Shown here piece by piece: positions 1-13,502 of a stretch of 64,000 bases of DNA. The stretch spans positions 25,070,432 through 25,134,431 of the forward strand of contig LS997566.1 in NCBI GenBank assembly GCA_000469685.2, given 5' to 3'. Source of the stretch: Haemonchus contortus (lineage: Eukaryota; Nematoda; Chromadorea; Rhabditida; Trichostrongylidae). How positions within the stretch are numbered: position 1 is the first letter of the stretch; every line of letters begins with the position of its first letter. The notes below the pieces were generated by a model, which was not told where the DNA came from, searched no databases, and worked only from the letters and a program-made list of their open reading frames with translations. The position numbers were made by a program, and so were the translations under genes.

Positions 1-1540
1 AAGCGGATAATTGTGACATCAGGAGAGGAAGAAGTTACAGGCGTGTGGGTTAAGAATTTTTCCTCCACACAATCGGGCCGAAGATGCTATACTTCAGGGG
101 ACGATGTAGCTAGCTATAAACGGAATGCCGCTTTCAAACTGTTAACACTACGACGGCGTGTTTGCTGACCTGTGCACCTCCATTTAGTTATTCATACTAT
201 TGTAAATACATATAACAACATTTAATTTGTAATATGTAGGCATGTATGTAGTTAGTTATGAAATAAAGTTGTGATTGCTTCTTTAATTGGATCCTGGATG
301 GATCCGAACTCAGTGGTTTTGATATTTTTTTTGGAGTTCTCACTCGACAGGGCGGAGCAAACCATTTTGACGTTCGATGCAAAGTTGCTGCCCTACTCTG
401 TTTCGCAAACTCATTGTGAATCTCCACCTAGTTGGGCTTTTTTGTCCGCTTTACAGGCAGATCACAAGGCAGTGTGATTTTGGTACCGGAAAGCCGCAAC
501 AAAATTGTTAGAAAAATGATATCCGAATAGCCATTTTATTGAGTTCCCAGTTAAGGACACAGTTCACTTTGAAAATGGTTTTAGGATTTCGACCATTTTA
601 TAAACCTGTAACCCACTAGGATAGCTTAAGAGACGCTTTTGGCTCGGAAAACGGCTGAACAAGGCATCGTAAGGTTACCAGAACTGACTTAGCCAACGTA
701 CGCGCCCCGCCGCGGACGAGATCTCAAACGTGTAGAAACTGTGACGGTCGTACCATTCGCAGCGGGACCCACACCTTGCACGCAGGTGACTTACTGCAGT
801 CAGCTGTATGCAACCGCGTGTGCATTCGAACAGCTTTTCTAAATACCCCTTCCATGTGTCACATTCGGGTCCAGTGCCTGAATTTACTGCTTTTTTGAAG
901 CCTCGAATCTCTGTAAGAACGCCGACTTTTGCATTTTCTTTGCCACTTTTGCACTTTTCTAATCTGGACTATCACTTTCACCACTACTCAAAAACTAAAA
1001 CTGTTATAGGAACCCCGAGTTATCGTGAAATGTACCTTTAACTGGTGTTGTCAGGGTTGCTAAGATTCCGAGAAATCTGTTACTTCTGCTCCGAAGGCAA
1101 TTGTCTTGTAAGCAGCTCGTAACATTACTTTAATCAAGCTATGGCACGGGAAGGAACCACGTGTTTAGGATCTCCACTAGCGATCTGGAATCTGCCTCAA
1201 AAAGCGACTGCCGTTCTAATTTGCGAACATTGAGCTTTTGCACAAGCAAAGTCAAGGGTGAGAAAAGTTCCAACTCTTGTGCACTCATCAGGAGTACATA
1301 TTCAAGACAGGGTGTCGCCCGAAGGTCCCAACATTATGCTCTATAGCTATGAAGCCCCTCTTCAGAAAAAACACTGTCACTCTTATCAAGTAGAACTCCA
1401 CGTACTTTGACATATTTTTTGAAAATTCATTGGAATGGTACCAACTTGCCTAGGATGCAACACGGACCCCATTAAGCTGGGGTTCCATATTATCCAACGT
1501 TGACATATGGTTACAGTAAAAGGGCTTAGGGTAGCGACAA
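1..1540. other. Intergenic, no gene seen
   Basis: No ORF with a recognisable family signature. Around 550-600 there is a fragment of the ~520-bp TIR family (GGACACAGTTCAC followed by an AAAATGGTTT-type sequence). Confidence 0.5.
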
Positions 1541-1800
1541 AAGCGCACCAGCACAGGCGCATTTTCCGGAGACCAAACCTCGCACCGACACTCGCTGAGA
1601 TCAAGCAAGTCTTCCATCCCTCTGCAGTCGGTGATTAGTCTGGAAAGACTCCTCTGGTAGATTAAAGCACTGGCTTGCACATGGGGTGACCACCGCAAAT
1701 AACTTCCACATATGGTCTACATACATATCCAAAACGCCAACACAATGCTAAATGGAAAAAGAAGTGGAGATGATTCCAAAAATGAGATCGATCAATGCCG
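1541..1800 (+). repeat. tRNA-derived SINE copy, degenerate
   Basis: The stretch AAAGCACTGGCTTGCACATG then GGTGACCACCGCAA (about 1664-1700) matches the body of the better preserved copy at 13503-13790 (AAAGCGCTGACTTGTACATC, GGCTGACCACTTCAA). The promoter part is too diverged to define. Confidence 0.45.
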
Positions 1801-4800
1801 GAGACCACATCCTTCATCATTTATGAAGACCTTTTAATGGGCGCAGTGTCAAGTGGTCGTTGATGACTTTAGCCGTTATTTAGACCTTTTTGTGACTCGT
1901 TCCGCTCCATATCCGAAATTAATTACAGCTTTCTTCGCATCGGTTCCTGTTCTATTGAGTGGGCAATCTATCCGACACCCCTTCTCGTGCCAGTGATTTT
2001 GTTACACCCTTCAGATCTCAACATTCCATTGTCCTAAATAGCGACAAGGCATTTCCAGCTTGTCAAACACTGAGAGGTGTGCTGATTAGCGACCCCGAAA
2101 AAATGGACGAGAAGGGCCCGGTATCTTGCTGAAAGTGGGCCACGCGGTGGTCGCAGTTCAGTTGATATGCTTGAGTCACTTCTTACGCTAGGATCAGAGG
2201 AAACGTACTTCTGGTTTATAAACGGAATGAATAATTTCCATCTATGAGTAGATTGCTTGAGACCAACAGATGGCTATAGAAAACAGCACTTTGTTTCACG
2301 ATGCCGTGGTAAGCGATTAGATGAGTTCTGTCGCTTTTTTTTCCAAAACAAACTTTCACCATCAGTTAGTTTTCGGAGAGGGATTATAAGCTTCTAATTT
2401 TAAGTGACACATTTATATAGATTTCTACCAATTCATTTCGGAAGAGTGCTGTACTGGAAATTGGAAAGTCCACTAAACAATAGCTCACCAGAAACTTTTC
2501 GAATAACTCGTCCACGTGCTATTCCTGAATTCCATCAAATTGCTTTCCGAAAGTAAATGTCTCGAAGTAGAACAGTTTTTTGGCATTTAGTTTGTGGTTC
2601 GTAGTTCTAACCAAGTGTGAGCTTTCCTAGCTCTCTGAGACTAATCAATTGATTCCAAACTTGTGTCTTTCTCTAATATCTAGTGTTATATGGTTTTCGT
2701 TTTAGTTCAGTCGTTTGTTAATTGCTTTTATCTTCTGTTTCGCACGGCCTATTACGTTGATTTCAGATGGTTGTTTTTTACTGCGTTTGCCTTAGCAGCG
2801 TAATAAACATAGAACATTGAACATCTAAGCTCTTCCGCATTTAGGGCACGTGGTCGTGCAAAACGGGCGCTTCTAGGCGGCAGTAACCTCGTAGAATAAG
2901 CATCACTGGTGGCCACTCCTTGAGACCGTTGGGCTACATTTGGCGACAGCGCTGAACACGCGCGAGGCATTTGTCGGGAGCGTCAGCGCGTTGGATTTGT
3001 TCACCGCTTGGAAGATAACACGCTTCAAAGTAAAAGCGGTAAGCAGCGGGTGCTTTCATAGTTCACCGACGAACACTGTTTAATCAACTCACGGCGTTGC
3101 TGACCACTTGTCGGCAACGCAGGACAGATGCAGACGGTGTGAAGGGTATCCATCGGCCTAGTGTTGTCAACAGTGGCCAGTAACACCGTCAGTCGGTCAT
3201 GGAGCAATGCACGTCGCTGAACTCTGTAAGCACTAAGCAGCAGGGCAGACGCTGTCAACATACGTCGGCAGCGCGTCCAATATTCTCAAGAGGTAATGTC
3301 CATCGCTGTCCATGGGTGACTAGCAACGCTGTGTTTTCGAGCACGTCGCTGTACTCTGAAATCGACCGATGGCACGGAATTCTGGCAACTCCAGTAACAG
3401 TGAGACCACCTTCAACTACTAGGAACTAAACTTCAGCTCATGTCTGCTCCCCCCTAATTGCATTTCAGAGAACACCCATGAGTCCAGTTTTCTTTGGAGG
3501 AGTCTGCATGACGCATTTATTCCACCAGAGTAGTGGATGAAATCTACAGTGGATCCTGCTACAGCGCTGCATTGACTAGGGCGAAGAGAAGAAGTGGATG
3601 TGATATGTAATCTCAGGCCAAGAATCCCACAAGTGAGGGTATTAAACTTGTTTGAGTTTATAAAGTTCTTTATTTACTGTTCCAATTTGATTTCATCGCT
3701 ACAACATGCTCCCCGTTTAGCACGATACTTACTTCAGGTGTTTTCAGTCTTCGGACAGTCTGAAAAGCCTTTCCCGGGATGATCTGAATCAGGGGGTGAT
3801 TGTAAAAAGATTTGAACCGACTTTTGAGGAAACGTTCTTACGTTCAAATAGACGCAGTGAGAAACGGTTTGCTGTCATCGAGCCCGAATCAAGATTTACC
3901 CTTCCATAAATCTGTCACCGTGAGACGATCAACCATTGCCTCCAACAGTTCTAGTCCTCATTATTATCGGTTCCTATAATTTTGATCGTTGCTCTTAAGA
4001 ATTTGATAATTTTGAGCAATACTCGACATTTTTTGCCAAGCAAAATTTGTTGTGCAAAAACTATCCGAATAAGAAAAAGCACGAGAAGAACCTCCACATA
4101 CGGAACCTTTTACAGCCACATCCCTCCAGCAGAAGTTTTCTTTTGGAAAGGTCTCTCTCAAACCGGGACATAAATCCATTTCAATACGCAAGTTCGACTT
4201 TTTTGATAGCGAAGTAGACAAAAGGAGGTCACCTTTGATGTATCTTTATTTGTTTAACTGTTCACAGCCGTCTGGTAATCACAACTGTCATGTAGATGGA
4301 AAGGTTTTGTTCCATTTTTTTGGAGATCTCGAAAACTGCGAAATGATCACGCTATCAATCAGCGATTCATTGTGATAATGCATGACTTGACACAATCAGG
4401 ACGAGATCACAGCCGGTTATTCCCACAGCTTCCCATTTATCAGTTTCATACGACTTATTGCCTCGCTGATCTAGCACGAAATATTTAATTACGTTTCTTC
4501 CCCGGTTTCAGGCCTAGCTGTCGTGACGATTCCGATCGGGAATCTCCCCAAATCTACCTTTCCCTCATTTGCACATGAATGCAACAGCGATTGTAAATCT
4601 GAGACGCCCCATAAAGTTTTTCATTACGATACGCGCTATAACACCCAAACACTGTTGCCGAAATGCACGCTGTGGGAGCTGTTAACATGACCCGCTTGGA
4701 AACTCTCTGTAATGGGAGCGATAAACGACAATTAACGGTTGATTGCAAACGACCTGTTGATTGTAGGGCTAGAGGAAATACATTTGAGCTAGACTGCCCG

Positions 4801-4984
4801 TACATTTTGACTATGGAAATCTTTTCCTCTTTCACGGAGAGTGCTGATGGAATCTTTAACTTCCAAAATCTCTTCCAGGGCTAGCCGAGTTTTGATCGCT
4901 CTGTTCAAACGAGTACACTGAGTATGGGTAGAGCAGTATCGGAAAGGATCGGTTGTCAGAACAGGGGGGAGGAGGTCGTATTAG
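1801..4984. other. Intergenic, no gene seen
   Basis: Only short ORFs (up to 93 codons) without splice-consistent extension or family motifs. Nothing assignable. Confidence 0.5.
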
Positions 4985-5330
4985 AGACCCTACCATACGA
5001 TCTGGGCGGTAGCGGTGGTGGTTGGTGTGGTACAAATTGATGCGCTTAACACAAGCATGATCACGGGTTCGAATCCCGGGTCGACATCCGCCTAGGCCGA
5101 CCAAGGATAAAAGGATTTTGGAAGATAAATACACTGACCTGTATATGAGCTGGTCAAGTCAATGCGTAGGTCACATACATATTCAATACACCACTGCGAT
5201 TCTGAATGGAAGTCGAATGCTTGGGCGTATCCCTTAGACGGGTTTGATCAACACTTCAAGGCTTTACCCTTTTATCATATGATCTGGACAGAGCAATATG
5301 CTCCGTATCATTCCACCATTCACTACCTTC
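4985..5330 (+). repeat. tRNA-derived SINE copy
   Basis: Contains a Pol III B-box match GGTTCGAATCC (about 5063) preceded by an A-box-like GGTAGCGGTGGTGG region, then a body shared with the 13503 copy (GACATCCGCCTAGGCCGACCAAGG; CACTGACCTGTATATGAGCTGG; CACTGCGATTCTGAATGGAAG). The A-box to B-box insert does not fold as a normal tRNA. Confidence 0.65.
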
Positions 5331-6290
5331 CGACAATTAGGTGCCCACCTGCTTACCCGTGCTTGCGAATACATAAAGGCCGATAGTCAACAAGGTCAAT
5401 TCAAAACTTAATAGCTAGCTCGCTGAATCACATCCAATGCATTATAGCAGTTAGAACCATCCAAACTTCAGTTTTTCCAGGAGCGTAACTTTTTTTGAAT
5501 GTCACTTCAATAACCTTTCCTTTCACTCTACAGCTCAGAAATTGTAAATAAGCTTGGATGTTCAGGCTTGAACTTTTTCTAGCAATGGAGAAGAGTAGTG
5601 CAAAGTTAAAGGCGTGCCACTACATCTCACCATTCCATCGGATCTTAAGAATCACGTTGCATATTGCGATCTATACACCTATCTCGACCTACCAGATTGA
5701 TGAAATCCTTCTGTTATTAAGAAGTGGTAGTGGTAAAGAGAAAAACTCAAGCGCCTCTCAAAGTGAAGTGTGCGAGAAATTTAAGACACTTTGCGATCGG
5801 AAGGATATTAGGGATTTCTCATTGGTGGGGGCAGAGCTAAATGGGTCATTGTCGGGTCGAAAAGCGGCTTGGATAGGGAGTTATATTGGCTCTAGACCAG
5901 TCCTGACGTTACAGCCGCTCAATACTCGCCGAGAAGGACGTGTTTTACATTCCAGTAGAGGCTGCAGCCATTCGAAATAGAGCACATTTGTTGTATTCGG
6001 TTCAAAAAGCTAGTAAAAGGTATCGGTCAACACACATTATTTGCAGCATATGATAACGTCCAAGCACATCTTTCACCCTCATGAGGTGGTATTACCTTCG
6101 AAATGGAGTAGTTTGAAGAAGGACTTTTCTGCCCCGTAGATTCTTCCTCGCTAACGTCCGATCGGTAATCTGCATCAACGCTTTTGCCCTGTAACCCAAC
6201 ACCAGGACGAGGACTTATCGCTTATAGGCGATCACCATCAGTTGTCTAAAGGATAGTTACCAACCTGGATAATTTTTCTCAGGGCTGATC
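5331..6290. other. Intergenic with an unsupported 140-codon ORF
   Basis: The longest ORF is 5558-5980 (+). It has no motif, signal peptide or splice context that I recognise and is treated as chance. Confidence 0.4.
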
Positions 6291-6366
6291 GGCTGCTTTC
6301 ATAGTCCGCCGGGCGGCCGGCACGCGCGCCGGCACGCCGGCACGCCGGCGGGCTATGAAAGCAGCC
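6291..6366. repeat. GC-rich fold-back element, copy 1
   Basis: Ends GGCTGCTTTCATAGTCCGCC and GGCGGGCTATGAAAGCAGCC are near-perfect inverted repeats around a GCCGGCACG-rich centre, 76 bp in all. Related elements lie at 48493-48616 and 58400-58510. Confidence 0.75.
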
Positions 6367-6659
6367 ATCTGGGACTATTTAGCTCGACAACAGGAGTTGC
6401 CTGTGAATCGCAACTGACCTATCAAATGGCTATTCAGCAGGCATGTGTTAGTGAACAGAAAAAAATGTAATCCTCTTAAAATTAAGTATAAGTTCTGGAG
6501 TGACGTGAAGAACTCTAAGAATCACCATTAAATAATTAAAAAGTTGATGAAGCTGAAAAACAGTTGATTCGACCACTCAAAGAATGCAGAATCGGACTTA
6601 AGGGGACCGGATTCTAATGAAGTGATGTCTTTTAAGCTAACTTAGTATATTCTACCAGT

Positions 6660-6990
6660 ATGGCTGCGTAGTCTTACTCAGAGGCCCCACACCCCGCTAG
6701 CGGTCCCTGCGTAGCCTTGCTCAGAGGCTCATTTCGCCCACACTCCGCTAGTGGTCCTGCCACCCTACCGTAATCCTGTCTTCTGTACTCTTTCAAATTC
6801 GAATGGAGTCCACTCGTACCATCAACTGTCAGTGTCCTTATCCTGTCGCAAACATCCCCTCCAAATTTGAACCCCATGGGTACGGAGGATCAGTAGTTAC
6901 AAATTCAAGTCTAACATACACCGACACACACACACGCAAACCACCAAAACCAACACACACTTCGCGTGTTAAATAAAGTACGATAATGGG
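6660..6990 (+). repeat. Repeat with AC-rich tail, related to the array at 57190
   Basis: The sequence CCTCCAAATTTGAACCCCATG, TAGTTACAAATTC and then a long ACACAC-rich tail ending in TTAAATAAAGTACGATAA parallels the end of the 57190-58020 repeat (CTACCAAACTTAAACGCTC, GAGTTATGAATTTCC, AC-rich tail, AATTATGTAAAGTAGGAT). The conserved 3' tail suggests copies of a retroposed element. Confidence 0.45.
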
Positions 6991-6999
6991 GGATGGTAT

Positions 7000-8742
7000 G
7001 TTATACCTGTAGAAAAGTAGAGAACATAAGCAGTAATCATCCACGTCCTACTTATTCTCTACATGCAGTTCTCGATAAACATCGTCATAACTATTGATAC
7101 CACTCAAGTGATTCAATTCTATACGAGGTTACGAAATACTTCAATGGATAACTTTTCGGCGAATCCACTTTCTCAGAGCCTGAAAGAATGGAAATAATTT
7201 GTAAGATCACTAGACCAAACATCTCAACACCCGACAAGATCTCTAATATTGAGCTACTCAACACACAATCCCAAGCAAGTAAAAGTACCGTATCCCCTAA
7301 TTGCCGTAACTAACCCCAAGAGCAGTGGTAGAATCGTGTGTCCAAAGCATAAGTGTGGCCAAAGGATAAATTTAGATAGGGGGAGGGGGGTGTTAAGACC
7401 GCGTGTAATTGACTTGTACTCCTCTCCCTTTCCTTTTCGGATCCGTTCTTTAGATTCAGAATGCCTCCAGGGTCTTCTTCGCATCTATTTTGTTTCAAGA
7501 CCTCAACCTTGACTTCAAAATCATCTCTATATCATGAGACTCTACCCTGTGGAAACTCAAGGTAGTTGGCGACCGCGGCCTGGCCTTTTCGTTTGAGAGT
7601 TCTCTAATGCGTACATGGAGTAGTCAGGTCTTTTTGCCCACATGCTCATCACCACATTTCTGATTAATGATCATGCAGTAGACCACTCAGGCTACAGTGC
7701 AATCTCCATTCCTACCAGTAAAATATATTACACAGTCAGATGTTGCGCGAGTGCGATCGTGGATACCGTTTCGAATTGAACCGCACTTTAAGATGTCGGG
7801 AGGAGCCTCCCAGGTACCAATACCTTTTTTTCAAACGACTGATCCATCCCCTCAGACACGTCCTTATGGAAGTGCTCACATCATCAACGATAGAAGGCAC
7901 CGCAAACGAGTTTTTTTTTCTTTTTCAAACTACATCTACGTCCGCTTGTCCTTTTCTGTGTTCCAAAAAGTGGGGAAGATAGTTTGTATCCCTTGAGCTT
8001 AGCAACATTGCACGTTAGTTCAAGAACTCCTTCCTCACATCATTTTCAGAGATGATTTATGTGGCGATTCGGAGCATGCTCTTGATCACTATCCGTCTCG
8101 TTTGGAGCGGGTGCGCTGCCTAACAATGATTTTTTATTGCTAGGCTTTCTCTACCATTTCGTGAAGTAGTTACCCCTTCATAACCTTTACTGGACGTGAG
8201 AAAAAGCAGCCAGGCCATGTGGGGTTTCTATTGGGTAAGTTATATGTGCTCGGACTGGATATTCAATAGGTCGAAACGTTGGTCCATTTCTTCCTATGAA
8301 GAACAAACCAAAGCAATCGTCGATCGTTGTACTTATTCCTACAAGCAACTTTGTTACCAACCAAGTGAGTAACCTTCGCAAACTTACCATTCTCAGGCTT
8401 GGGCATGTTTCTATCGTTACAACAAAAAGTAATGAGTACACTGATAACGTTATCTATGATGATCGGCTAAATTAGTTTGGCACCAGGTTTGGCTTCTTTT
8501 AACTACTCATCGTGAGGGCAAAATGAGAACCTATTGCGAATCAATTTTAATGACGCTCCGCTACCTTCGGGAAACTTTAGAACTTTACAATTTGGAGTGA
8601 GAAGAGTGATTCACTTGACTGCTAAACTTTGACCGAAAACGGGAACGCGTCCTACTTCCGAGTTTTTATATAATGTTTACCGCGATTAATTTAATTTTCT
8701 AGCTTCTCAAGGGATTTCTCGCTGGAACCATGAATCAACCGC
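7000..8742. other. Intergenic, no gene seen
   Basis: Short unsupported ORFs on both strands; no repeat family recognised apart from simple T-rich runs. Confidence 0.45.
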
Positions 8743-9142
8743 TACAATACCCACCCTAAATGTTCAAAAAAAAAACACGAAGAAAAACGCGTTTTCGCGT
8801 TTTTTTCGTTTTTTCTCTATAACTAGGTTCATTTAAAGTTTTTCTATATAGCGTGCTATATGGTTGAACTCAACTCCTTGAGCTCTATAACATGGTTTAT
8901 CTAAAATTTTAAAAAGCTCGATTTTGAAGTCCTAAGATCACCAAAGTTCCTTAGTGTACGTCATTAGCGACTTTCTAAAATTTTAGATAAACCTTGTTAT
9001 AGAGCTCGAGGAGTTGAGTTCGACCATATAGCACACTATATAGAAAAACTTTAAATGAACCTAGTTATGAAAAAAAAAAAACGAAAAAACGCGAAAACGC
9101 GTTTTTTTCGTGTTTTTTTGAACATTTAGGGTGGGTATTGTA
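8743..9142. mobile_element. 400-bp palindromic MITE with TA ends
   Basis: The first and last ~165-190 bases are inverted repeats: TACAATACCCACCCTAAATG at the left end is matched by CATTTAGGGTGGGTATTGTA at the right, continuing inward through CACGAA/TTCGTG A-rich stretches, CTAGGTTCATTTAAAG, TATAGCGTGCTATATGG and AGCTCTATAACATGG. A TA at each end fits Tc1/mariner-type target duplication. No coding capacity. Confidence 0.85.
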
Positions 9143-11410
9143 TTTCTATCAACTATAAGCGGTAAGAGTAAGTGCTGGCTGAGTTCTGGCAATACTTCGC
9201 ATATAGGGCCATTTGACATATGGTGAGCAAGTTGGCAAACAGCTTCCATAAGACAAATATGGTTTAAGACTTCCAGCCGAAGGGAGTCAAGTTGAAGTTT
9301 CTGGAAAACTTAAACACTGAACAGAAAGAGTATCAGTAAAAAGTTCGTCTTATGGATAGCGCTATTGATACACTCATTGATTTTCTCGTGAGGATAGAAA
9401 CACATCCAAGATTAAGAAAGATGAATTTACAACGGTAACGCAGTTGGTAAGAAACCTGTTTGCAGGAGAAACAGTAGTGAATTCTTAGCTACTGGTTCGC
9501 TGGAATTGCTACATACAGTGCGATGCTACAACAATTTTCGTTGCACCTCAGCTACGTCCACATAACGACATCTAGATTGTGTTGAAGGGGTTCAGTTGTA
9601 GTGTCCTTGCAGTGGATCACAGCTCTCGTTCGTCCTGAACCTAATACCTGGAGCACAAAAGAACCCAACAGAGTTAATCGAGGCCGCTGTCAGAGAAAAC
9701 GCTGTGGTCCAAAGAGACACTTCTTGGCAATGAATGACCAATGAACGCGCAGGCGACGATGACATAAACCGTAAAATACCAGTTTTTAGAAAGGATTTTC
9801 TTTTTTTTGTGTTTTTGAATATTTCAGCTTCAGACGGTTCATCAAGTTTGCTCTTGTCTGTTGTTACTTTTCGCACTTTGTAGTCAGGGTGGGAGATCAC
9901 TCCCACAGATTTCGCCATGTTCTCCTAGCCGAAATGGTAATAGAACTAGTAACCGAATAGCACTGTGATAAGATCAATCTGGTCGCTAGTCTGGCGGCCC
10001 GCAGGGATGGTCGTGGTAAGGACGCGGCGGGGGCAGAGGCGGCATCGGGGTCAAAACTGGCTGTCAGGAGTCTTGTTTAGATCGTCCCTGCTTGGTCCGG
10101 CATGTTCCTTGGCACAGAAATCAGAATGCATCCGCCATACCGACGCAGACATCGCCCCCTTTCCCTCCAGCCGACCTCACAAGGACAGAAGAGCACCGTT
10201 CTTTCCCAGTTTTAGCGCTAGAGCGCAGAGAAGGAGGAGAAGTTGACCTTACTCGTGCTCAGGGATTGCTCTCAGCCGAAAAATATAATTTCAAGCCCCG
10301 GATTCATTGGATCAGGCAGAAAACGGACATTCAAGTGAATCATCCTTGCCGGTGCTCCTTCTTTCCCGAGGCCCAGTTCAAAAAAAACTTTATTTCTCTC
10401 CCTAGGCTTTCCTGGCACCACTAAGAGCTCGCGAAGTAGGCTACTCTCCCTTCTTTGGGCTCTAACGCCCAATGTTGGAGGAATTAGAAAGGACAACGCA
10501 TCCCCTAGCTAGCCCCGAAATTTTTTCGCAGTTCAGACAGCCATATCTTCGGAAGCAAGACGAGTAGTCCGCAGTCCTCCAGACCATTCTCGACACTCTC
10601 CTATTTCTCTTGTAAAACTCTCAACTGTATTTGTTTATTTGTACGTCGAAGTGGCATGCCTGGCTCCGAAGGGAGTGGTAAGAAGACAACGTAAGTCCGA
10701 AAAAACGAGAAAAGGACTAAAGGGGAGTTTGAAAAAAGAAGCGTTAGGATCGCACTCAGAAGTGAACGTCAGATGGTACTGGGGTAAGCAAAGTAATACA
10801 ACAGTTGCGTGTAAGGCGATATGCAGGAAAAGACAGACTTAGACTAGGGAAGCGAGAAAGTGGGTGTCAATAAAAAACCTTATATTTCGAAGGTGAGCAA
10901 ACTTTCCTCTTAAAGCTGCGCTGCAACCCACCAACCTGCGGTTGAATCCGCTGACAACGATGATGCACTTCGCCACCCAGGGACCATGAGACTTGCCGAA
11001 ACTCCGAAATGTGGGCACACCCGCCGCCCAGGTGGAGTGGGCAAGCTAGTATGACCACCTTAGCTGTCGTACCAGAACTCGCACCTGAACACAAGGAAAA
11101 CCACCTCGATTTCGAAAGCGGGACTGGAGGGTGGAGCACACTTAGAACTCCCTGAAATTTATCAAAGTCATCGGTTAGTTCAACTTCATCCTTGATTACA
11201 CCATTAATTCATTTTATTTAATTGTGAAATGGTTCAGTACGGTAGCTTTGCTGCTGGTTTTATAGAACACTGTGTAAGCACTGGATTTTTGGATTAGGTC
11301 GGTCTCTTGATATCACATGATATCCAACGATTTCTTCTGTTTTCCTCTGTTGCCATTGCTTTCGATGCTCAAGGTCTAGCCTTTCCGTGTTCTACTGTAA
11401 TCCTTAACAA
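9143..11410. other. Intergenic, no gene seen
   Basis: Contains a minus-strand ORF 9592-9918 (starts MAKSVGVISHPDYK) and a plus-strand ORF 10092-10424. Neither shows a known family or conserved splice context. Confidence 0.4.
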
Positions 11411-11429
11411 TAATAGTCTCCTAGAACAC

Positions 11430-11670
11430 AAACTTAAGATCTGGCGTTGATCGATCCCGTCTGAGGGATGCGCCTCCGCACTCGACTCCCAATCAGAATC
11501 GTAGTGGTGTAATGGATTCGTATGTGGCCTATACAATGGCTTGGGGTGGCCAGCCGATGTACTAGCCAGTGCTTCTATCCTCTCATACGGATCTAGTATC
11601 AAATTAACCGGTCCCGGAGGGATGGGAGGCTCGATCGGCTCAGGCGGATATCGCGCCGGGATGCGACTTA
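11430..11670 (-). repeat. tRNA-derived SINE copy, reverse orientation
   Basis: Read on the minus strand it gives the SINE body: ATCCGCCTGAGCC, ACTGGCTAGTACATCGGCTG, GGCCACC, CACTACGATTCTGATTGGGAG and the GGATGCGCCTCCGCAC region seen at 13503-13790. The B-box part is degenerate. Confidence 0.55.
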
Positions 11671-12910
11671 GTGGCACCCAATTGCGTTTGGAGACGGCAG
11701 ATAGCACAATAGCTAACTTCAACACCATTAGGCCTAATTGCCTGGCTTCCAGACCTGCTTAAGAAGCTGCTTATCGCATGTTTCGACACCTAGTTCCATT
11801 TTCCCTACGCATGTATACTTCGTACTCCTTACCAAACTATCGAATTCACCCTTGGACATGTAGCGAAAACGGGGGAGTTCGGGAATGGGAGCGAGTTTAA
11901 AGAGACATAGCTGCAGGGAAACACTCTTTCATCAGTTGGTCACCATAAAAATAGCACGACAGGGAGCCCGATCGGCCTCTGCAGCTTGGCTACTGCATTA
12001 CCTGCTGGAGAGAACCTGAAGAAGACTGACCAGACAAAGATATCGCTCTAGCAATGCCCACATCTTCGCCTGCGTTAGCTGATGGTTTCCTTTGTCAATC
12101 CTTTTGATCTTTTCTAAGCTCTAAAAAAATACCGACGGGAGTGGGAATGACGAATGTAATGATAAGGTGAACAAGTATATCGAGTGGTTTTCTCCACGGG
12201 CAATCATTAACCGGAAAGCGATAATCCCTGCCTCCCCATTTACTCAAACTCATACTTCAGATGACGTAGACACTCGGCTGACTCGTATACCCTTATCAGC
12301 GAAAATAAGCATAATGGCTGGGATTTTCGGACGAGGGAGGTATGAACCGGTTCGGCGATTTCTGATTCTATACATGTTGTGACAGTGATGAGCTCTTCTG
12401 ACTGATCCCTGTATTCTATCGTTTCAACTAAATAGTTCAAAGCCCAGTCTAGGAGGACATCATGATCGGCTCCCAACCAGGATTTCGAGTGATTACGAGG
12501 ACGTGTCACATACCCATCTCTCACCCGGACTAAAGGTCGCTTCTCACGAGGTGTTCAACTGCAAATTCCATGCTGTTAGTGTTTCATAGAGTCCACTTGT
12601 TCTTTGCTATTCCATCCAACTTGACGGACATGTGCCTGGATCTGAATGCGAGCACTAGTCGCTTTCTCATCTCAATGATGCAGGGCGTCAAGTTTTTCCT
12701 GCCGTCTATGAAAGCGTCAGCGATCATTATCTTCGAACAGGGATTTTTCCTGACTATTGTGTTTTTTTTTTGGTTGTCACGCTTTGAAATATGTGGAAGA
12801 GATGTCGACCTAGTTATCGGCCCCTCCACGAACCTTGACAAGAAACCCACATCAAAGAGTAGGAGTACTTATCATCATTCGTACTCCCATCACACACTCA
12901 GGATTAGCTC

Positions 12911-13435
12911 TTGAAGGCACAATTCACAATAATTTAGGGGACTCCATATCAGTCGAAGAGCGGAAGTGTGGGTTGGGAATAGTTCATCGGGAATGAAGAA
13001 AGAGATAAACTTAGATTCGAGAAAAATAAGGATCCTCACAAGAAGTGAAGAAGAGGTTGCACGAGATACCATGGTGGAAATGACATGAAAGGGGTTTTTG
13101 GACGAGTTTTCAGTTCCTGCAGGCACGCAAAGAGCAAGCCCTCACTGACTGACTACATCGAGCCACAACTGTACAGCACTGCCTTTCACTGTCGCTATTA
13201 TGGGTCATGACAAGTAGTTTGAACCTCCTACATGGGTTACCTCGTAATCGGTGCAGCCTCTACAATACCGGTGAAACTCGTCCGAGGATACACACGGAAC
13301 AATCTTTGAGCCTTTATAACTCCCTTTCTACACCGTTTTCGGATCTGACAGCGCCACATATGATATACGAGGAGACCACAAATTTATCTTAAAGGATATC
13401 TCATAAGTCATTTTTATCGTGAACTGTGCCTTTAA
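12911..13435 (+). mobile_element. ~520-bp TIR element, copy A
   Basis: Left end TTGAAGGCACAATTCACAATA and right end TTTTTATCGTGAACTGTGCC TTTAAG are inverted repeats of about 28 bp. Internal landmarks shared with other copies are GGGTTTTTGGACGAG, GGGTCATGACAAGTAGTTTG, CTACATGGGTTACCTCG and CTACAATACCGGTGAAACTC. Non-coding. Confidence 0.75.
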
Positions 13436-13502
13436 GCGTCTTCTGGTACAAGAATCCTCATTTTGACTGATAGCTGATCCTATTCCTTTCCTATTGACAC
13501 TC

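Noticed and set aside
5558..5980. 140-codon plus-strand ORF
   Set aside because: No recognisable motif, no flanking exon with matching phase, no coding-like conservation pattern that I can see.
6900..6960. CRISPR-like array or promoter in the ACACAC region
   Set aside because: Simple AC-rich tail of a dispersed repeat; the genome is eukaryotic and there are no regular spacers.
9592..9918. 108-codon minus-strand ORF starting MAKSVGVISHPDYK
   Set aside because: The first 35 residues look coding-like, but no family was recognised and no downstream exon was found.
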